Shown here piece after piece: positions 53,657 to 63,185 of a stretch of 64,000 nucleotides of DNA. The number at the start of each line of letters is the position of its first letter. Position 1 is the stretch's first letter. Origin of the DNA: Bacteroidota bacterium (lineage in GTDB: Bacteria > Bacteroidota > Bacteroidia > Chitinophagales > LD1); NCBI GenBank assembly GCA_947479455.1, contig CANJZE010000004.1:1-64000 (forward strand), written 5' to 3'. Position numbers and translations under genes: made by a program. The notes beneath the pieces were generated by a model. It was not told the origin of the DNA and made no database searches. It saw only the letters and a list, made by a program, of their open reading frames with translations.

Positions 53657-55777
53657 ATGAAAAAACTCTTTACACTTTCCATTATCCTTTCTGTTTTCGC
53701 TTCTTCATTTTCGCAAATTACTTACAACATTACCGATGTGCCCTCGGCACCTTCTACACAACGAATAGCACAAGATACTTTTCCTTTGCCGGCTGTTAAC
53801 TTCGGTAACAAAGGAGCCAATCAGGTTTATGATTTCAGCAATCTTGTTTTATTTAAATACGATACGGCTGAATTCAAAACGCCTACTAACAGTCAACTGA
53901 CTACTTGCCCTAATGCAGATGTTGCTACTACAGCTGATGGAATAAATTTTCTTTTAACCAACACCGATAACGCCAATAATAAATTAACACTTGAGGGTTT
54001 TGAGGGACAGCTAACACCGGGCAACACTGTTTCGGCAGCTTATTCTACCAAGCCCGATTTATTTCGCTTTCCATCAAACTACTTAACCACCTTTGCGGGT
54101 ACCGCATATCTGCAAAAAACAGTACCGGGTAGTCAAGTTGGTCAGCCTTTGGCTACTTCGGTTGAATTAACTATCAATACTACTTATACAGATACAATTG
54201 ACGGTTGGGGGAAAGTAATTACACCGGTAGGTGCCTATAAATGTTTGCGCAAGCAACGGAAGGAAACAACTAATACAGTAATCAGAGCACTTGTGTTTGG
54301 CTTTTGGCAAAACGTTTCAAACACTACTCAAACAACGGTTCGTTATACTTATGTAACTAAGGAAGCGAAAGGAAGTGTAGTCAATTTTAATTACGATACC
54401 GCCAGTGTGTTGCAATCGGTTAGCTGGTCAATGGTTCCGCCAACAGCACCGGTGGCAGATTTCAGTTTTGTAGCAGGTGCGGGCGGCTCAGTTGCGTTTA
54501 CCGATTTGTCAGACTTCTATCCAACTTCATGGGCATGGACATTTGGCGATGCAGGAACTTCTACTTCTCAAAATCCTACACACGTTTACGCAACTAACGG
54601 AACTTATAATGTTTGTTTGATTGCTACCAATGCAGGAGGTAGCAGTGTTCAGGTTTGTAAGCAGGTTGTAGTAACCAATGCAGCCGTTCAACCTGTAGCG
54701 GCTTTTACATGGGCTAATCCAAGTGGTGGCTTAGTAAACTTTACCGACCAGTCAACTAATACTCCTACTTCATGGGCTTGGGATTTTGGTGATGGCGGAA
54801 ATTCGAGTTCTCAAAATCCTTCGCATGTTTATACAGCAAACGGTGCGTATTATGTTTGTCTTACAGCTACCAATACTGCCGGAAGCAATACGCTTTGTGA
54901 CAGTGTTCATGTAACTAATATCTCTGCTCAAAACAATGCACCGGTAGCGTTTGATGATACTGTTAGTTTATTGCAGGCTAGTTCTACTATAATTTTTCAC
55001 GTAGCGTCAAATGATGTTGACCCCGATGGTGATAACATTTGTATGAACAGTGTATGGGGTTCGCCTTATGTAACTGAATATATTGGAGGCAGTTGCGACA
55101 TGGTAGGCATAACTGTAGATTCGACCTTTATCGGCACGGATACCGCCTGGTACAGTCTCTGCGACAATGGCACTCCCGTGCTTTGCGATACTGGGATGAT
55201 AATTTTCACCGTAAATCCAGATCCTGCTTTGTTGCCAGTGGCGGGATTTACGGATAATACTTTCACTTACGCAACCTGCGTTGGTGCGTTATTAACTAGC
55301 ACTTCTTCTAGTGCCGATTCTTTAGTTTGGGGTTTTCACCCATTAAATTCCGATCCTGATTCAACATACACGAACACAAATACAGTTCAGTATTACGGTA
55401 TGTATTCACTTGGAAACAACATTCAGGTTTGCTTAACTGCCTACAATCAATTTGGAGTTTCTACGCACTGCGATACAGTAACTATTTCATGTATTACTAA
55501 AATATCCGAAGTTGAACTTTCTTCAATTCATATGTATCCAAATCCTGCAACTTGTTTCCTCACCATCGATATACGCCATAACAATGATGAAGCGGTTCAT
55601 AGTGATTCATCAATTGAAATTTACAATGCACTTGGGGAAAGAGTTAAATCTGTAAACACCAGAAACAAAATAGTAACCTTTGCTGTTGCTGAACTCACTA
55701 ACGGAGTTTACCTCGCAACCCTTGTTGATGCAACAGGAACGAGAAGAATGCTTGGAAGATTTGTGGTGGAGAAATAA
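53657..55777 (+). CDS. T9SS type A cargo with two PKD domains
   Basis: 706 residues. Signal peptide ends SSFSQ (about 20). Residues 21-260 form an unknown beta-rich domain starting ITYNITDVPSAPSTQ and including NFGNKGANQVYDFSNL. Two PKD domains follow at about 264-342 (TSWAWTFGDAGTSTSQNPTHVY) and 344-420 (TSWAWDFGDGGNSSSQNPSHVY). A cadherin/Ig-like segment is at about 426-525 (NNAPVAFDDTVSLLQASS, SNDVDPDGDNICM). The type A sorting domain is at about 625-706 (MYPNPATCFLTIDI, IEIYNALGERVKSV, LTNGVYLATLVDATGTRRMLGRFVVEK). Expected to be secreted or surface-anchored via T9SS; the ligand is unknown. Confidence 0.9.
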   Translation: MKKLFTLSIILSVFASSFSQITYNITDVPSAPSTQRIAQDTFPLPAVNFGNKGANQVYDFSNLVLFKYDTAEFKTPTNSQLTTCPNADVATTADGINFLLTNTDNANNKLTLEGFEGQLTPGNTVSAAYSTKPDLFRFPSNYLTTFAGTAYLQKTVPGSQVGQPLATSVELTINTTYTDTIDGWGKVITPVGAYKCLRKQRKETTNTVIRALVFGFWQNVSNTTQTTVRYTYVTKEAKGSVVNFNYDTASVLQSVSWSMVPPTAPVADFSFVAGAGGSVAFTDLSDFYPTSWAWTFGDAGTSTSQNPTHVYATNGTYNVCLIATNAGGSSVQVCKQVVVTNAAVQPVAAFTWANPSGGLVNFTDQSTNTPTSWAWDFGDGGNSSSQNPSHVYTANGAYYVCLTATNTAGSNTLCDSVHVTNISAQNNAPVAFDDTVSLLQASSTIIFHVASNDVDPDGDNICMNSVWGSPYVTEYIGGSCDMVGITVDSTFIGTDTAWYSLCDNGTPVLCDTGMIIFTVNPDPALLPVAGFTDNTFTYATCVGALLTSTSSSADSLVWGFHPLNSDPDSTYTNTNTVQYYGMYSLGNNIQVCLTAYNQFGVSTHCDTVTISCITKISEVELSSIHMYPNPATCFLTIDIRHNNDEAVHSDSSIEIYNALGERVKSVNTRNKIVTFAVAELTNGVYLATLVDATGTRRMLGRFVVEK

Positions 55778-55792
55778 AACACTTTTGGCGTA

Positions 55793-55919
55793 ATGTCATC
55801 CTGAACTTCGACTTTGCGAAGTGAAAGCCTGTCCCGATTTTTTAATCGGGAGAACTTGTTTTCTCCTCTAAAGAAATACAAGATGTTTCGTTCCGCAGAG
55901 CCTTCACTCAAGATCACAT
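55793..55919. repeat. Palindromic intergenic element (ATGTCATCCTGA ends)
   Basis: A 127-base element with inverted ends ATGTCATCCTGA / TCAAGATCACAT (10 of 12 match). It contains an internal hairpin CCCGATTTTTTAATCGGG (around 55838). Its ends match those of the shorter element at 63186. It is non-coding and sits between convergent genes. Confidence 0.65.
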
Positions 55920-55932
55920 ACATTCCACAAAC

Positions 55933-55968
55933 AAAAAAAGCAACCTCGTTTGGTGTTGCTTTTTTTTT
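55933..55968. terminator. Bidirectional terminator between the PKD cargo gene and ahcY
   Basis: AAAAAAAGCAAC / GTTGCTTTTTTT with a 9-base loop and T-runs on both sides, about 33 bases past the ahcY stop. Confidence 0.85.
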
Positions 55969-55971
55969 CTG

Positions 55972-56000
55972 TCAACTGACAACTGTCAGCCGTCAACAAT
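55972..56000. repeat. Simple repeat of GTCAACTGACAACTGTC type
   Basis: Short inverted and direct words (GTCAACTGACAACTGTCAGC) immediately before the ahcY stop codon. One more instance of the simple-word repeats of this genome. Confidence 0.45.
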
Positions 56001-57317
56001 TTAATATCTGTAATGCTCTCCTTTAAAAGGACCTGTTTTCTTAACTCCTATATAAGAAGCTTGCTTATCGTTTAGTTCTTCCAATTCTACCCCAATTTTT
56101 TCGAGGTGAAGTTTAGCCACCATTTCATCTAAGTGCTTAGGCAAAGTATAAACCTTGTTGTCATAACGCTCCGAGTGCAACCACAATTCTAACTGAGCAA
56201 GTGTCTGGTTCGTAAAAGAATTACTCATTACAAATGATGGATGACCTGTTGCACAACCAAGGTTTACTAATCTACCTTCAGCTAAAACGATGATGTCCTT
56301 ATTATCGATGGTATACTTGTCAACTTGTGGTTTAATCTCATCCTTAGTTTTACCATAAGTGCCGTTCAACCAAGCCATATCAATTTCATTATCGAAATGG
56401 CCGATGTTACAAACCACCGCATTGTGTTTCATGGCGCGGAAATGCTCTTCGCGAATGATATCACAGTTACCAGTGGCAGTAACAATTATGTCTGCTTCTT
56501 TCACCGCTGTTGCCATGGTCTTCACTTCATAACCTTCCATCGCAGCTTGCAATGCGCAAATAGGGTCAATCTCGGTTACAATTACACGAACACCTGCATT
56601 ACTCAACGAATCGGCAGAACCTTTGCCCACATCTCCGTATCCCGCAACAACGGCAACCTTACCAGCCATCATTAAGTCTGTAGCTCTGCGAATGGCATCT
56701 ACCAAACTCTCGCGGCAACCGTACTTGTTATCAAATTTGGATTTAGTTACAGAATCGTTGATATTGATTGCCGGAAGAACAAGCGTTCCATTTTTTTCTC
56801 TTTCATACAATCGGTGAACACCGGTAGTAGTTTCTTCTGAAATTCCTTTAATGCCTTGCACTAATTCAGGAAATTTGTCAAACACCATGTTGGTCAAATC
56901 GCCACCATCATCCAAAATCATATTTAATGCTTTGCCACCTTCAAAAGCAAACAAAGTTTGTTCAATGCACCAGTTAAATTCTTCTTCGTTCATTCCTTTC
57001 CAAGCATAAACCGGAAAACCCGCTGCGGCTATGGCTGCAGCTGCTTGGTCTTGGGTGGAGAAGATATTGCATGAACTCCAGGTAACTTCTGCCCCTAATG
57101 CCGCCAGTGTTTCAATTAGCACAGCTGTTTGAATGGTCATGTGTAAGCATCCAGCTATACGTGCACCTTTCAACGGCTTCTCTTTTCCGTATTGAGCGCG
57201 AAGCGACATTAAACCGGGCATTTCTGCTTCTGCTAAATTTATTTCTTTACGACCCCATGCCGCCAACGACATGTCTTTTACTTTGTAATTCAATTTTGTT
57301 TCAGTTGTTGTTGACAT
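56001..57317 (-). CDS. ahcY: Adenosylhomocysteinase
   Basis: 438 residues. It splits S-adenosylhomocysteine into adenosine and homocysteine with bound NAD+, in the cytoplasmic methyl cycle. Seen: [61 protein letters not shown], the NAD-binding [36 protein letters not shown], and the C-terminal [16 protein letters not shown]...[17 protein letters not shown]. Length is usual for the bacterial enzyme. No SAH riboswitch is visible in the short leader. Confidence 0.97.
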   Translation of the reverse strand: MSTTTETKLNYKVKDMSLAAWGRKEINLAEAEMPGLMSLRAQYGKEKPLKGARIAGCLHMTIQTAVLIETLAALGAEVTWSSCNIFSTQDQAAAAIAAAGFPVYAWKGMNEEEFNWCIEQTLFAFEGGKALNMILDDGGDLTNMVFDKFPELVQGIKGISEETTTGVHRLYEREKNGTLVLPAININDSVTKSKFDNKYGCRESLVDAIRRATDLMMAGKVAVVAGYGDVGKGSADSLSNAGVRVIVTEIDPICALQAAMEGYEVKTMATAVKEADIIVTATGNCDIIREEHFRAMKHNAVVCNIGHFDNEIDMAWLNGTYGKTKDEIKPQVDKYTIDNKDIIVLAEGRLVNLGCATGHPSFVMSNSFTNQTLAQLELWLHSERYDNKVYTLPKHLDEMVAKLHLEKIGVELEELNDKQASYIGVKKTGPFKGEHYRY

Positions 57318-57336
57318 AATTTGATTTTTTGCGCGG

Positions 57337-57344
57337 CAAATATA
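57337..57344 (-). promoter_or_regulatory. -7 box TATATTTG upstream of ahcY
   Basis: Perfect match to TAnnTTTG on the minus strand, 19 bases before the ahcY ATG. The nearest TTG upstream is about 25 bases away, beyond the usual spacing, so only the -7 box is clear. Confidence 0.45.
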
Positions 57345-57414
57345 ACAATTGAAGTGAAGAATAACTGCTCAACTTCAGCTGTTTGATCAGTGGCGATAAG
57401 AATGAAAACAAAAA

Positions 57415-57440
57415 AAAGAGGGAGCAAAACTCCCTCTTTA
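57415..57440 (-). terminator. Terminator of the copper-monooxygenase-like gene
   Basis: AAAGAGGGAG / CTCCCTCTTT stem with a 5-base loop and T-run on the minus strand, about 24 bases past the stop at 57464. Confidence 0.85.
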
Positions 57441-57463
57441 TAATTCATATTTCTTCGTTTAAA

Positions 57464-59206
57464 CTACTCGCTGACAATAAATTTCTTGGTGTAAACGATG
57501 CCATTCACCGACAACCTGGCGAAATAAATTCCAGAGGAAAGTTTTTCTCCATTACCGATTACGATTTCATGTGTGCCCTCTACTTCCTTTTCATTATCCA
57601 TTTGAGCAACCAATTTGCCTGTTACATCCATAATACAAGACTCCACATTAGATGTGGTAGTCAAGGTATAAATCAATTTGCCGTTGTTGTTCATAGGGTT
57701 AGGCATTATTTCGAAATAAATTCCCTTGGCAGAATTATCATTTATAGCTGTGGATGTTGACAATGGTTCAGAAGTATACATGTAATACCACAATTGCATT
57801 TCGCCATTTGTTTGCGTACTAAAATACAAAGTACTGCCGGTAGTGTTGTTATACGTAGCTTTAGAAACTAAGCCAGCCTTTTTATTACCATATTTACCAA
57901 ATTTAATCGGGAGAAGTTCAGGCCAATAAGCAATTGGAGGATGTTGCCATTTCCAGATACCTGAACCATCACCACCTTCGTAGTAACAGTTGCCATAGCT
58001 TTCAATTCCCGCACCATGATAAATAGTGTCATCTAAATTTAAGTTTCCAAGTGTATCGCGCAAAAACAAGTCAAATGAAGTACCCCACTCGTGTGTATGA
58101 CCTGCAGCCATCCACAAGTAGCGTGTTTCCTTCTGCATATTATTAACTGGGTCGTCAAAAATTTCGGTTTGTACGCCTGTTGGAATTACAAGCGAAATTG
58201 TTTGTTGCGAAAGCTGCGACTTCATTTCAATTGTAGCAGCGCTCCTTGTTTTATAATAAATATTAAAATAAAAATCGCAAGGAAGTACGAAGGCAGCGTT
58301 GAAGTTTTTGATATGGTAGTTCATATCCAAAATTGTTTTTTGATCCCAAAACAGAGCAGTTCCTGTAGGAAGTACCAAGTTAGCATCGGTTTGCCAAGAA
58401 GCAGTTAACGATTTATCACCATCAAACGAGGTATTGAATAATGCTACTTTACCTAAGTTATCAACGTCAGCCGCATTTGAATTTGAAGCGGCCGCGACAT
58501 CATCAAATTTGAAAAGCAGAAAGTGATGCGATTGCTGATTCATAAAACCATCTATTTCGGTAACCTCAGGCAGAGAAGGAAAATTTATTTCTTGTTGCTG
58601 TAAATATTCTTGTTCAATTTCACCGGTTATAGGTAAAAAGATAGGTCCCATACGCAACTGAATTCCTTCTCCGGCTGCTGGTTTCGGTGGTTTTTGAATA
58701 AACCGGTCAATCCCGTTTGCCGCCAAAGAGTCATAAAACTGATTTACTAACCCCCAGTTAGGTTGAGGCTCGCTGCCTGAATAACTTAGTTTAGCTCCAA
58801 AGGTAATCCACTGACGAATGAATTCAATTTCCTTTTTGCTCAACGGTTGCCCGCTTATATCATTCATTGCCGCACCTTCGTTTGCATCAATAGACAAATC
58901 AGTGTCAAATGAAGCACCAGCAATTTTGCGGAGTAAAAAACTAAAATATGGATGTTGCTGTTTCACTAACTTTTCGTTCTTAGCAACAGAACTTGCATTG
59001 GAGGCTGCCACATTGAACAAAGCAGCATGAACTTGAGATTGTGTGCCATCGAACTTCAAAGAAGCTGATGCATCAATTGCAGTTGCACTGTGACAAGTAC
59101 TGTTCCGACATTTGGTATTCAGCGTGGTATAAACACGTTGAAAAGGAGTTTGTGCGTTTGCCCCGAACAACACAAACATAAAAACAAGGGTATAAAATTT
59201 TTTCAT
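57464..59206 (-). CDS. T9SS type A cargo: cytochrome c-like domain plus copper type II monooxygenase (PHM/DBM-like) core
   Basis: 580 residues from the Met at 59206 (signal peptide ending GANAQ). Residues about 25-140 look like a planctomycete-type cytochrome c domain, with a CX4CH heme site (C33, C38, H39) and LSKKEIEFIRQWITFGAKL. Residues about 185-480 show in order the copper ligands of peptidylglycine/dopamine-type monooxygenases: HH (H227, H228), H298 in DMNYH, HTH (H370, H372) and Met470 in GEMQLWYYMY. The last 75 residues form a type A sorting domain (PNPMNNNGKLIY...LSSGIYFARLSVNG). Predicted secreted or surface enzyme that may hydroxylate an organic substrate with a heme electron donor; this is inference. 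Divergent from a metallopeptidase-like gene. Confidence 0.8.
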   Translation of the reverse strand: MKKFYTLVFMFVLFGANAQTPFQRVYTTLNTKCRNSTCHSATAIDASASLKFDGTQSQVHAALFNVAASNASSVAKNEKLVKQQHPYFSFLLRKIAGASFDTDLSIDANEGAAMNDISGQPLSKKEIEFIRQWITFGAKLSYSGSEPQPNWGLVNQFYDSLAANGIDRFIQKPPKPAAGEGIQLRMGPIFLPITGEIEQEYLQQQEINFPSLPEVTEIDGFMNQQSHHFLLFKFDDVAAASNSNAADVDNLGKVALFNTSFDGDKSLTASWQTDANLVLPTGTALFWDQKTILDMNYHIKNFNAAFVLPCDFYFNIYYKTRSAATIEMKSQLSQQTISLVIPTGVQTEIFDDPVNNMQKETRYLWMAAGHTHEWGTSFDLFLRDTLGNLNLDDTIYHGAGIESYGNCYYEGGDGSGIWKWQHPPIAYWPELLPIKFGKYGNKKAGLVSKATYNNTTGSTLYFSTQTNGEMQLWYYMYTSEPLSTSTAINDNSAKGIYFEIMPNPMNNNGKLIYTLTTTSNVESCIMDVTGKLVAQMDNEKEVEGTHEIVIGNGEKLSSGIYFARLSVNGIVYTKKFIVSE

Positions 59207-59295
59207 AATTTTTTTTATTGCTCTTTTTAAAAAGCGGTTCGAAGATAGATAAAAATTGAAACAAGAAAATACCTTTTTTACTTTTAACCATTCAA

Positions 59296-60810
59296 ATGCA
59301 AAAAATGTTTCCACACCGCTTGTTTATTTTGTTGATGGTAGTATCAAACTTTCAAGTTTCTGCGCAAACCATTTGCATCTCGCCCTTGCTACCACCTTAC
59401 TTTTTGCCAATAGACACGAATGCTATGTTAGATGGGACGAGAAGTGGTAGTTACAAAATTCCTTTTGACACTATTAGGTTTAATCAAGCCTTGGGTACGC
59501 AGGCTTTTGACGTGGTAATGGTTGTGGACGGAGTAATTAACAATACTCAAATAGGTTTGGCCGACAGATATGTAGATTCTCTTGTGGCTCGGCTGCAAAC
59601 CATAGCGCAATACAATCCTCGTTTTAAGTATTTTAATTTTTACAGAATAGCGAAACTATCGAATGAAGAGGGTGCTGCTTGGGGTTACATGGGAGATACT
59701 ACAGTTGATAATCGTTACGGAAGTAGGTTCAATGCGTTTGGTCTACCCCGCTTAATTCTGCCTGAAAAATATGATACCCTTTTTGCCGATGTAGGTGAGT
59801 TTGTTCCGCAACACGATTTGGTTTTAAATCTTTGCTTCGATAAAAAATATGGTGGTTCAGGATGGAGTTTATATGATGGAAGGAAAGTGGCAAGTTTCAC
59901 GCTTGATGAACAAACGGGTTGGCACTTGGGCGATGAAGTTGCCATACATGAAATGCAGCACATTATGCCTTTTGCCGGTCATGGTTTCTTAGGCGATGAA
60001 TATGAAGACACACTCGCCTGCCCGATTTACGACACCCTTCCTTTACAATATCTAACTAGTCCAAATTTCACCGGAGATACGTTGAACAACAGAAAATGGG
60101 AACATTGTATGAGCGAGCCCGGAGTTGGTTTCTTCCCTAACGCTGGAATTTGTCCAGGGAATTATCGTCCAACTACAAATTGCGCTATGCATCAGGTTTA
60201 TGATATGCCTCCTTTTTGTCCGATATGTCGCGAGCATTCAACTGCCTATTTTGATAGCCTCTTCAATCCTGTTTATAACGTAAGTCCAACTCCTGCTGTG
60301 TTTACAGGTAATTATACCTTTAGTGTTCAAGTGGATACGCCCTCAGTAAATACCTTTCGGTATCAATGGTTGCTTGATGATACCATAGTTGCATCAACGA
60401 CCGATTCATTTTCAGTTGATTTTTCCTTACTTAACCACGGCACCAATCACACGTTGAAATTTGTTTGCACCGATGTGGACCCACATATTATTGATACCAA
60501 TTTACGCAGACCATGGATTACTCATTGGAATTTGCTAACTCAGGATTCAACCGTTGGCGTTACTACTTCTGAAAATGAAGTTTTTGAAATTTCCCTTAAT
60601 CCTGCCAAAACCGAAATCTTCGTTCAGTCTGTTTTTGCCCTTCAAACAATTTCTATTGTAAACATTTTGGGCCAAATTGTTTACAAAAAAGAAGTTGGTT
60701 TAGCGCTTTCCCAAAAAATTGATATTTCATTTCTTTCCAAAGGCTTATACATTTTTACAACTGACTCTCCTGCTTCAAAAAAGATAGTTCGAAAATTCTT
60801 AGTGTTCTAA
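59296..60810 (+). CDS. T9SS type A cargo: M64-like metallopeptidase
   Basis: 504 residues. Signal peptide ending VSAQ (about 24). Residues about 68-260 contain DVVMVVDGVINNTQIG, then HEMQHIMPFAGHGFLGDEYED: HExxH zinc ligands H218 and H222 with catalytic Glu219, and D234-E235-Y236 matching the xxDEY of M64 (IgA peptidase-type) enzymes. Cys-rich segments follow (CMSEPGVGFFPNAGICPGNY, PFCPICREH). About 280-395 is an Ig-like domain. The C-terminal 75 residues are a type A sorting domain (LNPAKTEIFVQS, ISIVNILGQIVYKKE, LSKGLYIFTT). Substrate unknown. It is divergent from the copper-enzyme-like gene with about 90 bases between. Confidence 0.82.
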   Translation: MQKMFPHRLFILLMVVSNFQVSAQTICISPLLPPYFLPIDTNAMLDGTRSGSYKIPFDTIRFNQALGTQAFDVVMVVDGVINNTQIGLADRYVDSLVARLQTIAQYNPRFKYFNFYRIAKLSNEEGAAWGYMGDTTVDNRYGSRFNAFGLPRLILPEKYDTLFADVGEFVPQHDLVLNLCFDKKYGGSGWSLYDGRKVASFTLDEQTGWHLGDEVAIHEMQHIMPFAGHGFLGDEYEDTLACPIYDTLPLQYLTSPNFTGDTLNNRKWEHCMSEPGVGFFPNAGICPGNYRPTTNCAMHQVYDMPPFCPICREHSTAYFDSLFNPVYNVSPTPAVFTGNYTFSVQVDTPSVNTFRYQWLLDDTIVASTTDSFSVDFSLLNHGTNHTLKFVCTDVDPHIIDTNLRRPWITHWNLLTQDSTVGVTTSENEVFEISLNPAKTEIFVQSVFALQTISIVNILGQIVYKKEVGLALSQKIDISFLSKGLYIFTTDSPASKKIVRKFLVF

Positions 60811-60867
60811 CATCTACAAAAAAATACGAAAGTCCGTTTGGTTGTCTCACCATTTACAGGCAGATGT

Positions 60868-60920
60868 CGCAAGTCTCCTGGATTTACCGATTTGACAAAT
60901 GTACATGGACGGAGACTGCG
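60868..60920. other. Structured intergenic segment upstream of the acylase gene
   Basis: CGCAAGTCTCC (60868-60878) pairs with GGAGACTGCG (60911-60920): ten base pairs with one bulged A around a 32-base loop that itself contains ATTTGACAAAT. No T-run follows, so it is not a simple terminator. It lies 58 bases past the metallopeptidase stop and 113 bases before the acylase ATG. No known riboswitch class is recognised. Confidence 0.4.
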
Positions 60921-61033
60921 GTAGTAACTCGAAGTAAATACTTCAGAAAGAGATTAAACCATTGGAAGCAAACGGAAATTATTCACTCATTCCTATACAT
61001 TCGCCACTTCGTTTTAATTGCAACCATTCTACC

Positions 61034-63181
61034 ATGAAAAAAACTTCCTTCTTCGATTTTCTTTTTTGCATTGCCACATTTATTACTCCGCTGCTTTCAG
61101 TTGCTCAAAACACCAATTCAGAATTTCCTGTTATCAATCCTGAAAACTTAACCATTGTTCGCGATAGCTTTGGCATTCCACATATTTTTGGAAAGACCGA
61201 TGCTGAAGTAGCCTATGGTTTAGCCTGGGCAAATGCAGAGGATGCTTTTTATGTAACGCAGGAATTGCTTGCCACTGGAAAAGGTTTTATGGGAAGAAGA
61301 GACGGTATAAACGGAGCTAAGAATGATTTTTTTGTTCATGCTATTGGAGCAAGAGAGTTGGTTGATAAAAATTTTGATAAAGATTTATCACCGGAGTTCA
61401 AAAAATATCTCGATGGTTTTGTGCAGGGCATAAACGCTTATGCTAAAGCGCATCCGGAGGAAGTGAAGGTGAAAAAATTGTTTCCGGTTACCTCAAAAGA
61501 TATTGTGACTTGCTATGTGGTAATTATGTCGGCTTTGAGCCGCGTGCAAAACCAGGTAGGCGATGCTGTAGCCGGAAAGTTTGACCACGTGCCACTTGTT
61601 TTTCCGAAGCATACAGCGCCTAACGTAGGTTCTAATGCTTTTGCACTCAACAGCACCAAAACGGTTGACGGCAAAACTTATCTATGCATCAATCCACATA
61701 TGGGTATGGATGGATTGTTATCATTTTATGAAGCTCACCTTCAAAGTGAAGAAGGTTTGAACATTGAGGGTTGTATGTTTCAAGGCAGTTCTTCGCTTGC
61801 CATGGGAGTGAACGAACACCTCGGCTGGGGAATGACCTGGAATAATTTTGACCGCGTGGATGTGTTCAAACTGAGCATGAATCCTAAAAAGAAATTGGAG
61901 TATGAATTTGACGGCAACTGGTTAAAGCTCGAAAAGAAACCTGTTTGGCTGAAAGTGAATTTGAGCAAGAAAGGAAAGTTTGTTTTACCCGTGAAGAAGA
62001 TGACCTATTGGAGCAAATATGGAGCTACTCTCAAAAGCGACAAAAGTGAAAACTACTATGCTATTCGGTACCCGGCAAACACCACCGTACGAACGGCAGA
62101 GCAGCTTTACAAAATGAACAAGGCAAAAAATTATACTGAATATTGGGATGCCATTCGTATTCATGCTATAACCCTTTTCAATATTGTATATGCCGATGAT
62201 AAGGATAACATTTTTTACATCCACCACGGCATGATTGCAGAGCGTGATACACTGATTGATTGGAGTGGTTTAGTAGCAGGCAATACCTCGAAAACCCTTT
62301 GGACTAAGCTGATTCCACTCGACAGCATGCCCAAAACAATTAATCCTTCTTGCGGCTATGTTTATAATACCAACAACACTCCTTTTCACGCCTCTTCTAC
62401 CGAGTGTAACGAAAATGGATATTGCTACACTTCGCGCAAACTGATGGATGAACGCCCGGGAGATAACAATCGTGCGGAAAGATTTAAAGAATTGATTTCA
62501 GTGAAGAATAAATTCAACTTGCAGGATCTGCACGATTTGAAATTTGACGTTACGCTTTCGCGCAATGGCACCGTTGCCAAATCATTGAAGCCGTTGTTTA
62601 ATTTAGATGTAAAAAAATACCCCGACCTAAAAGAGCCGCTGGAAATTTTGAATTCTTGGAATCGTATTGCAGATATTCACGAATATGCACCCACGCTACT
62701 CGGTTTATGTATACAAACCGTTTTCAAAAAGTATGATTATGATGATGCCAATTTTGTTTTAGGCTTTAATGTAAAGGAAGATGAGTGGGTAAGCACACTA
62801 CGTGGTGCTTGCGATACACTAAAAGCATATTTCGGAAGTATAAAAGTAGAATGGGGAACAGTAAACCGTTTAATACGCGGTGATAAAGATTTACCTTTAC
62901 GCGGTTTTCCGGATGTGTTAAGCCCGAGTTATCCTAAGCGAGTAAAAGGTCGAATGGCGTTTAAAGTAGAGCATGGCGATACTTATACCATGTTTGCCTC
63001 ATTCGGTAAAAACGGTGTAGAAAAAATATCGGCACTTCAACCGCTCGGCAATTCGCTGAATCCTAAAAGCAAACATTACACCGACCAAATGGAAATGTTT
63101 ACAAAACAAGAAATGCGTCCGTTGAGTTTAAAAAAGGAAGATGTTTTGAAACGGGCAGAGAGTGTTTATCACCCGCGGTAG
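61034..63181 (+). CDS. Penicillin acylase-family (Ntn hydrolase) protein
   Basis: 715 residues from the ATG at 61034 with a signal peptide ending LSVAQ (about 25). Begins NLTIVRDSFGIPHIFGKTDAEVAYGLAWANAEDAF, as usual in the family. The autocatalytic cleavage and nucleophile site is VGSNAFALN with Ser200. LSSFYEAHL-type and GVNEHLGWGMTWNNFDRVDVF blocks and the late GDNNRAERFKELI, LRGACDTLKAYFG and GRMAFKVEHGDTYTMF follow. Exported, it should mature in the periplasm into two chains and cleave an amide, for example acyl-homoserine lactones or other N-acyl compounds; substrate not predictable. Confidence 0.92.
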   Translation: MKKTSFFDFLFCIATFITPLLSVAQNTNSEFPVINPENLTIVRDSFGIPHIFGKTDAEVAYGLAWANAEDAFYVTQELLATGKGFMGRRDGINGAKNDFFVHAIGARELVDKNFDKDLSPEFKKYLDGFVQGINAYAKAHPEEVKVKKLFPVTSKDIVTCYVVIMSALSRVQNQVGDAVAGKFDHVPLVFPKHTAPNVGSNAFALNSTKTVDGKTYLCINPHMGMDGLLSFYEAHLQSEEGLNIEGCMFQGSSSLAMGVNEHLGWGMTWNNFDRVDVFKLSMNPKKKLEYEFDGNWLKLEKKPVWLKVNLSKKGKFVLPVKKMTYWSKYGATLKSDKSENYYAIRYPANTTVRTAEQLYKMNKAKNYTEYWDAIRIHAITLFNIVYADDKDNIFYIHHGMIAERDTLIDWSGLVAGNTSKTLWTKLIPLDSMPKTINPSCGYVYNTNNTPFHASSTECNENGYCYTSRKLMDERPGDNNRAERFKELISVKNKFNLQDLHDLKFDVTLSRNGTVAKSLKPLFNLDVKKYPDLKEPLEILNSWNRIADIHEYAPTLLGLCIQTVFKKYDYDDANFVLGFNVKEDEWVSTLRGACDTLKAYFGSIKVEWGTVNRLIRGDKDLPLRGFPDVLSPSYPKRVKGRMAFKVEHGDTYTMFASFGKNGVEKISALQPLGNSLNPKSKHYTDQMEMFTKQEMRPLSLKKEDVLKRAESVYHPR

Positions 63182-63185
63182 AGAA

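Noticed and set aside
57318-57380. SAH riboswitch upstream of ahcY
   Set aside because: A -7 promoter box lies only 19 bases before the ATG, leaving too short a leader, and no matching stem structure is visible.
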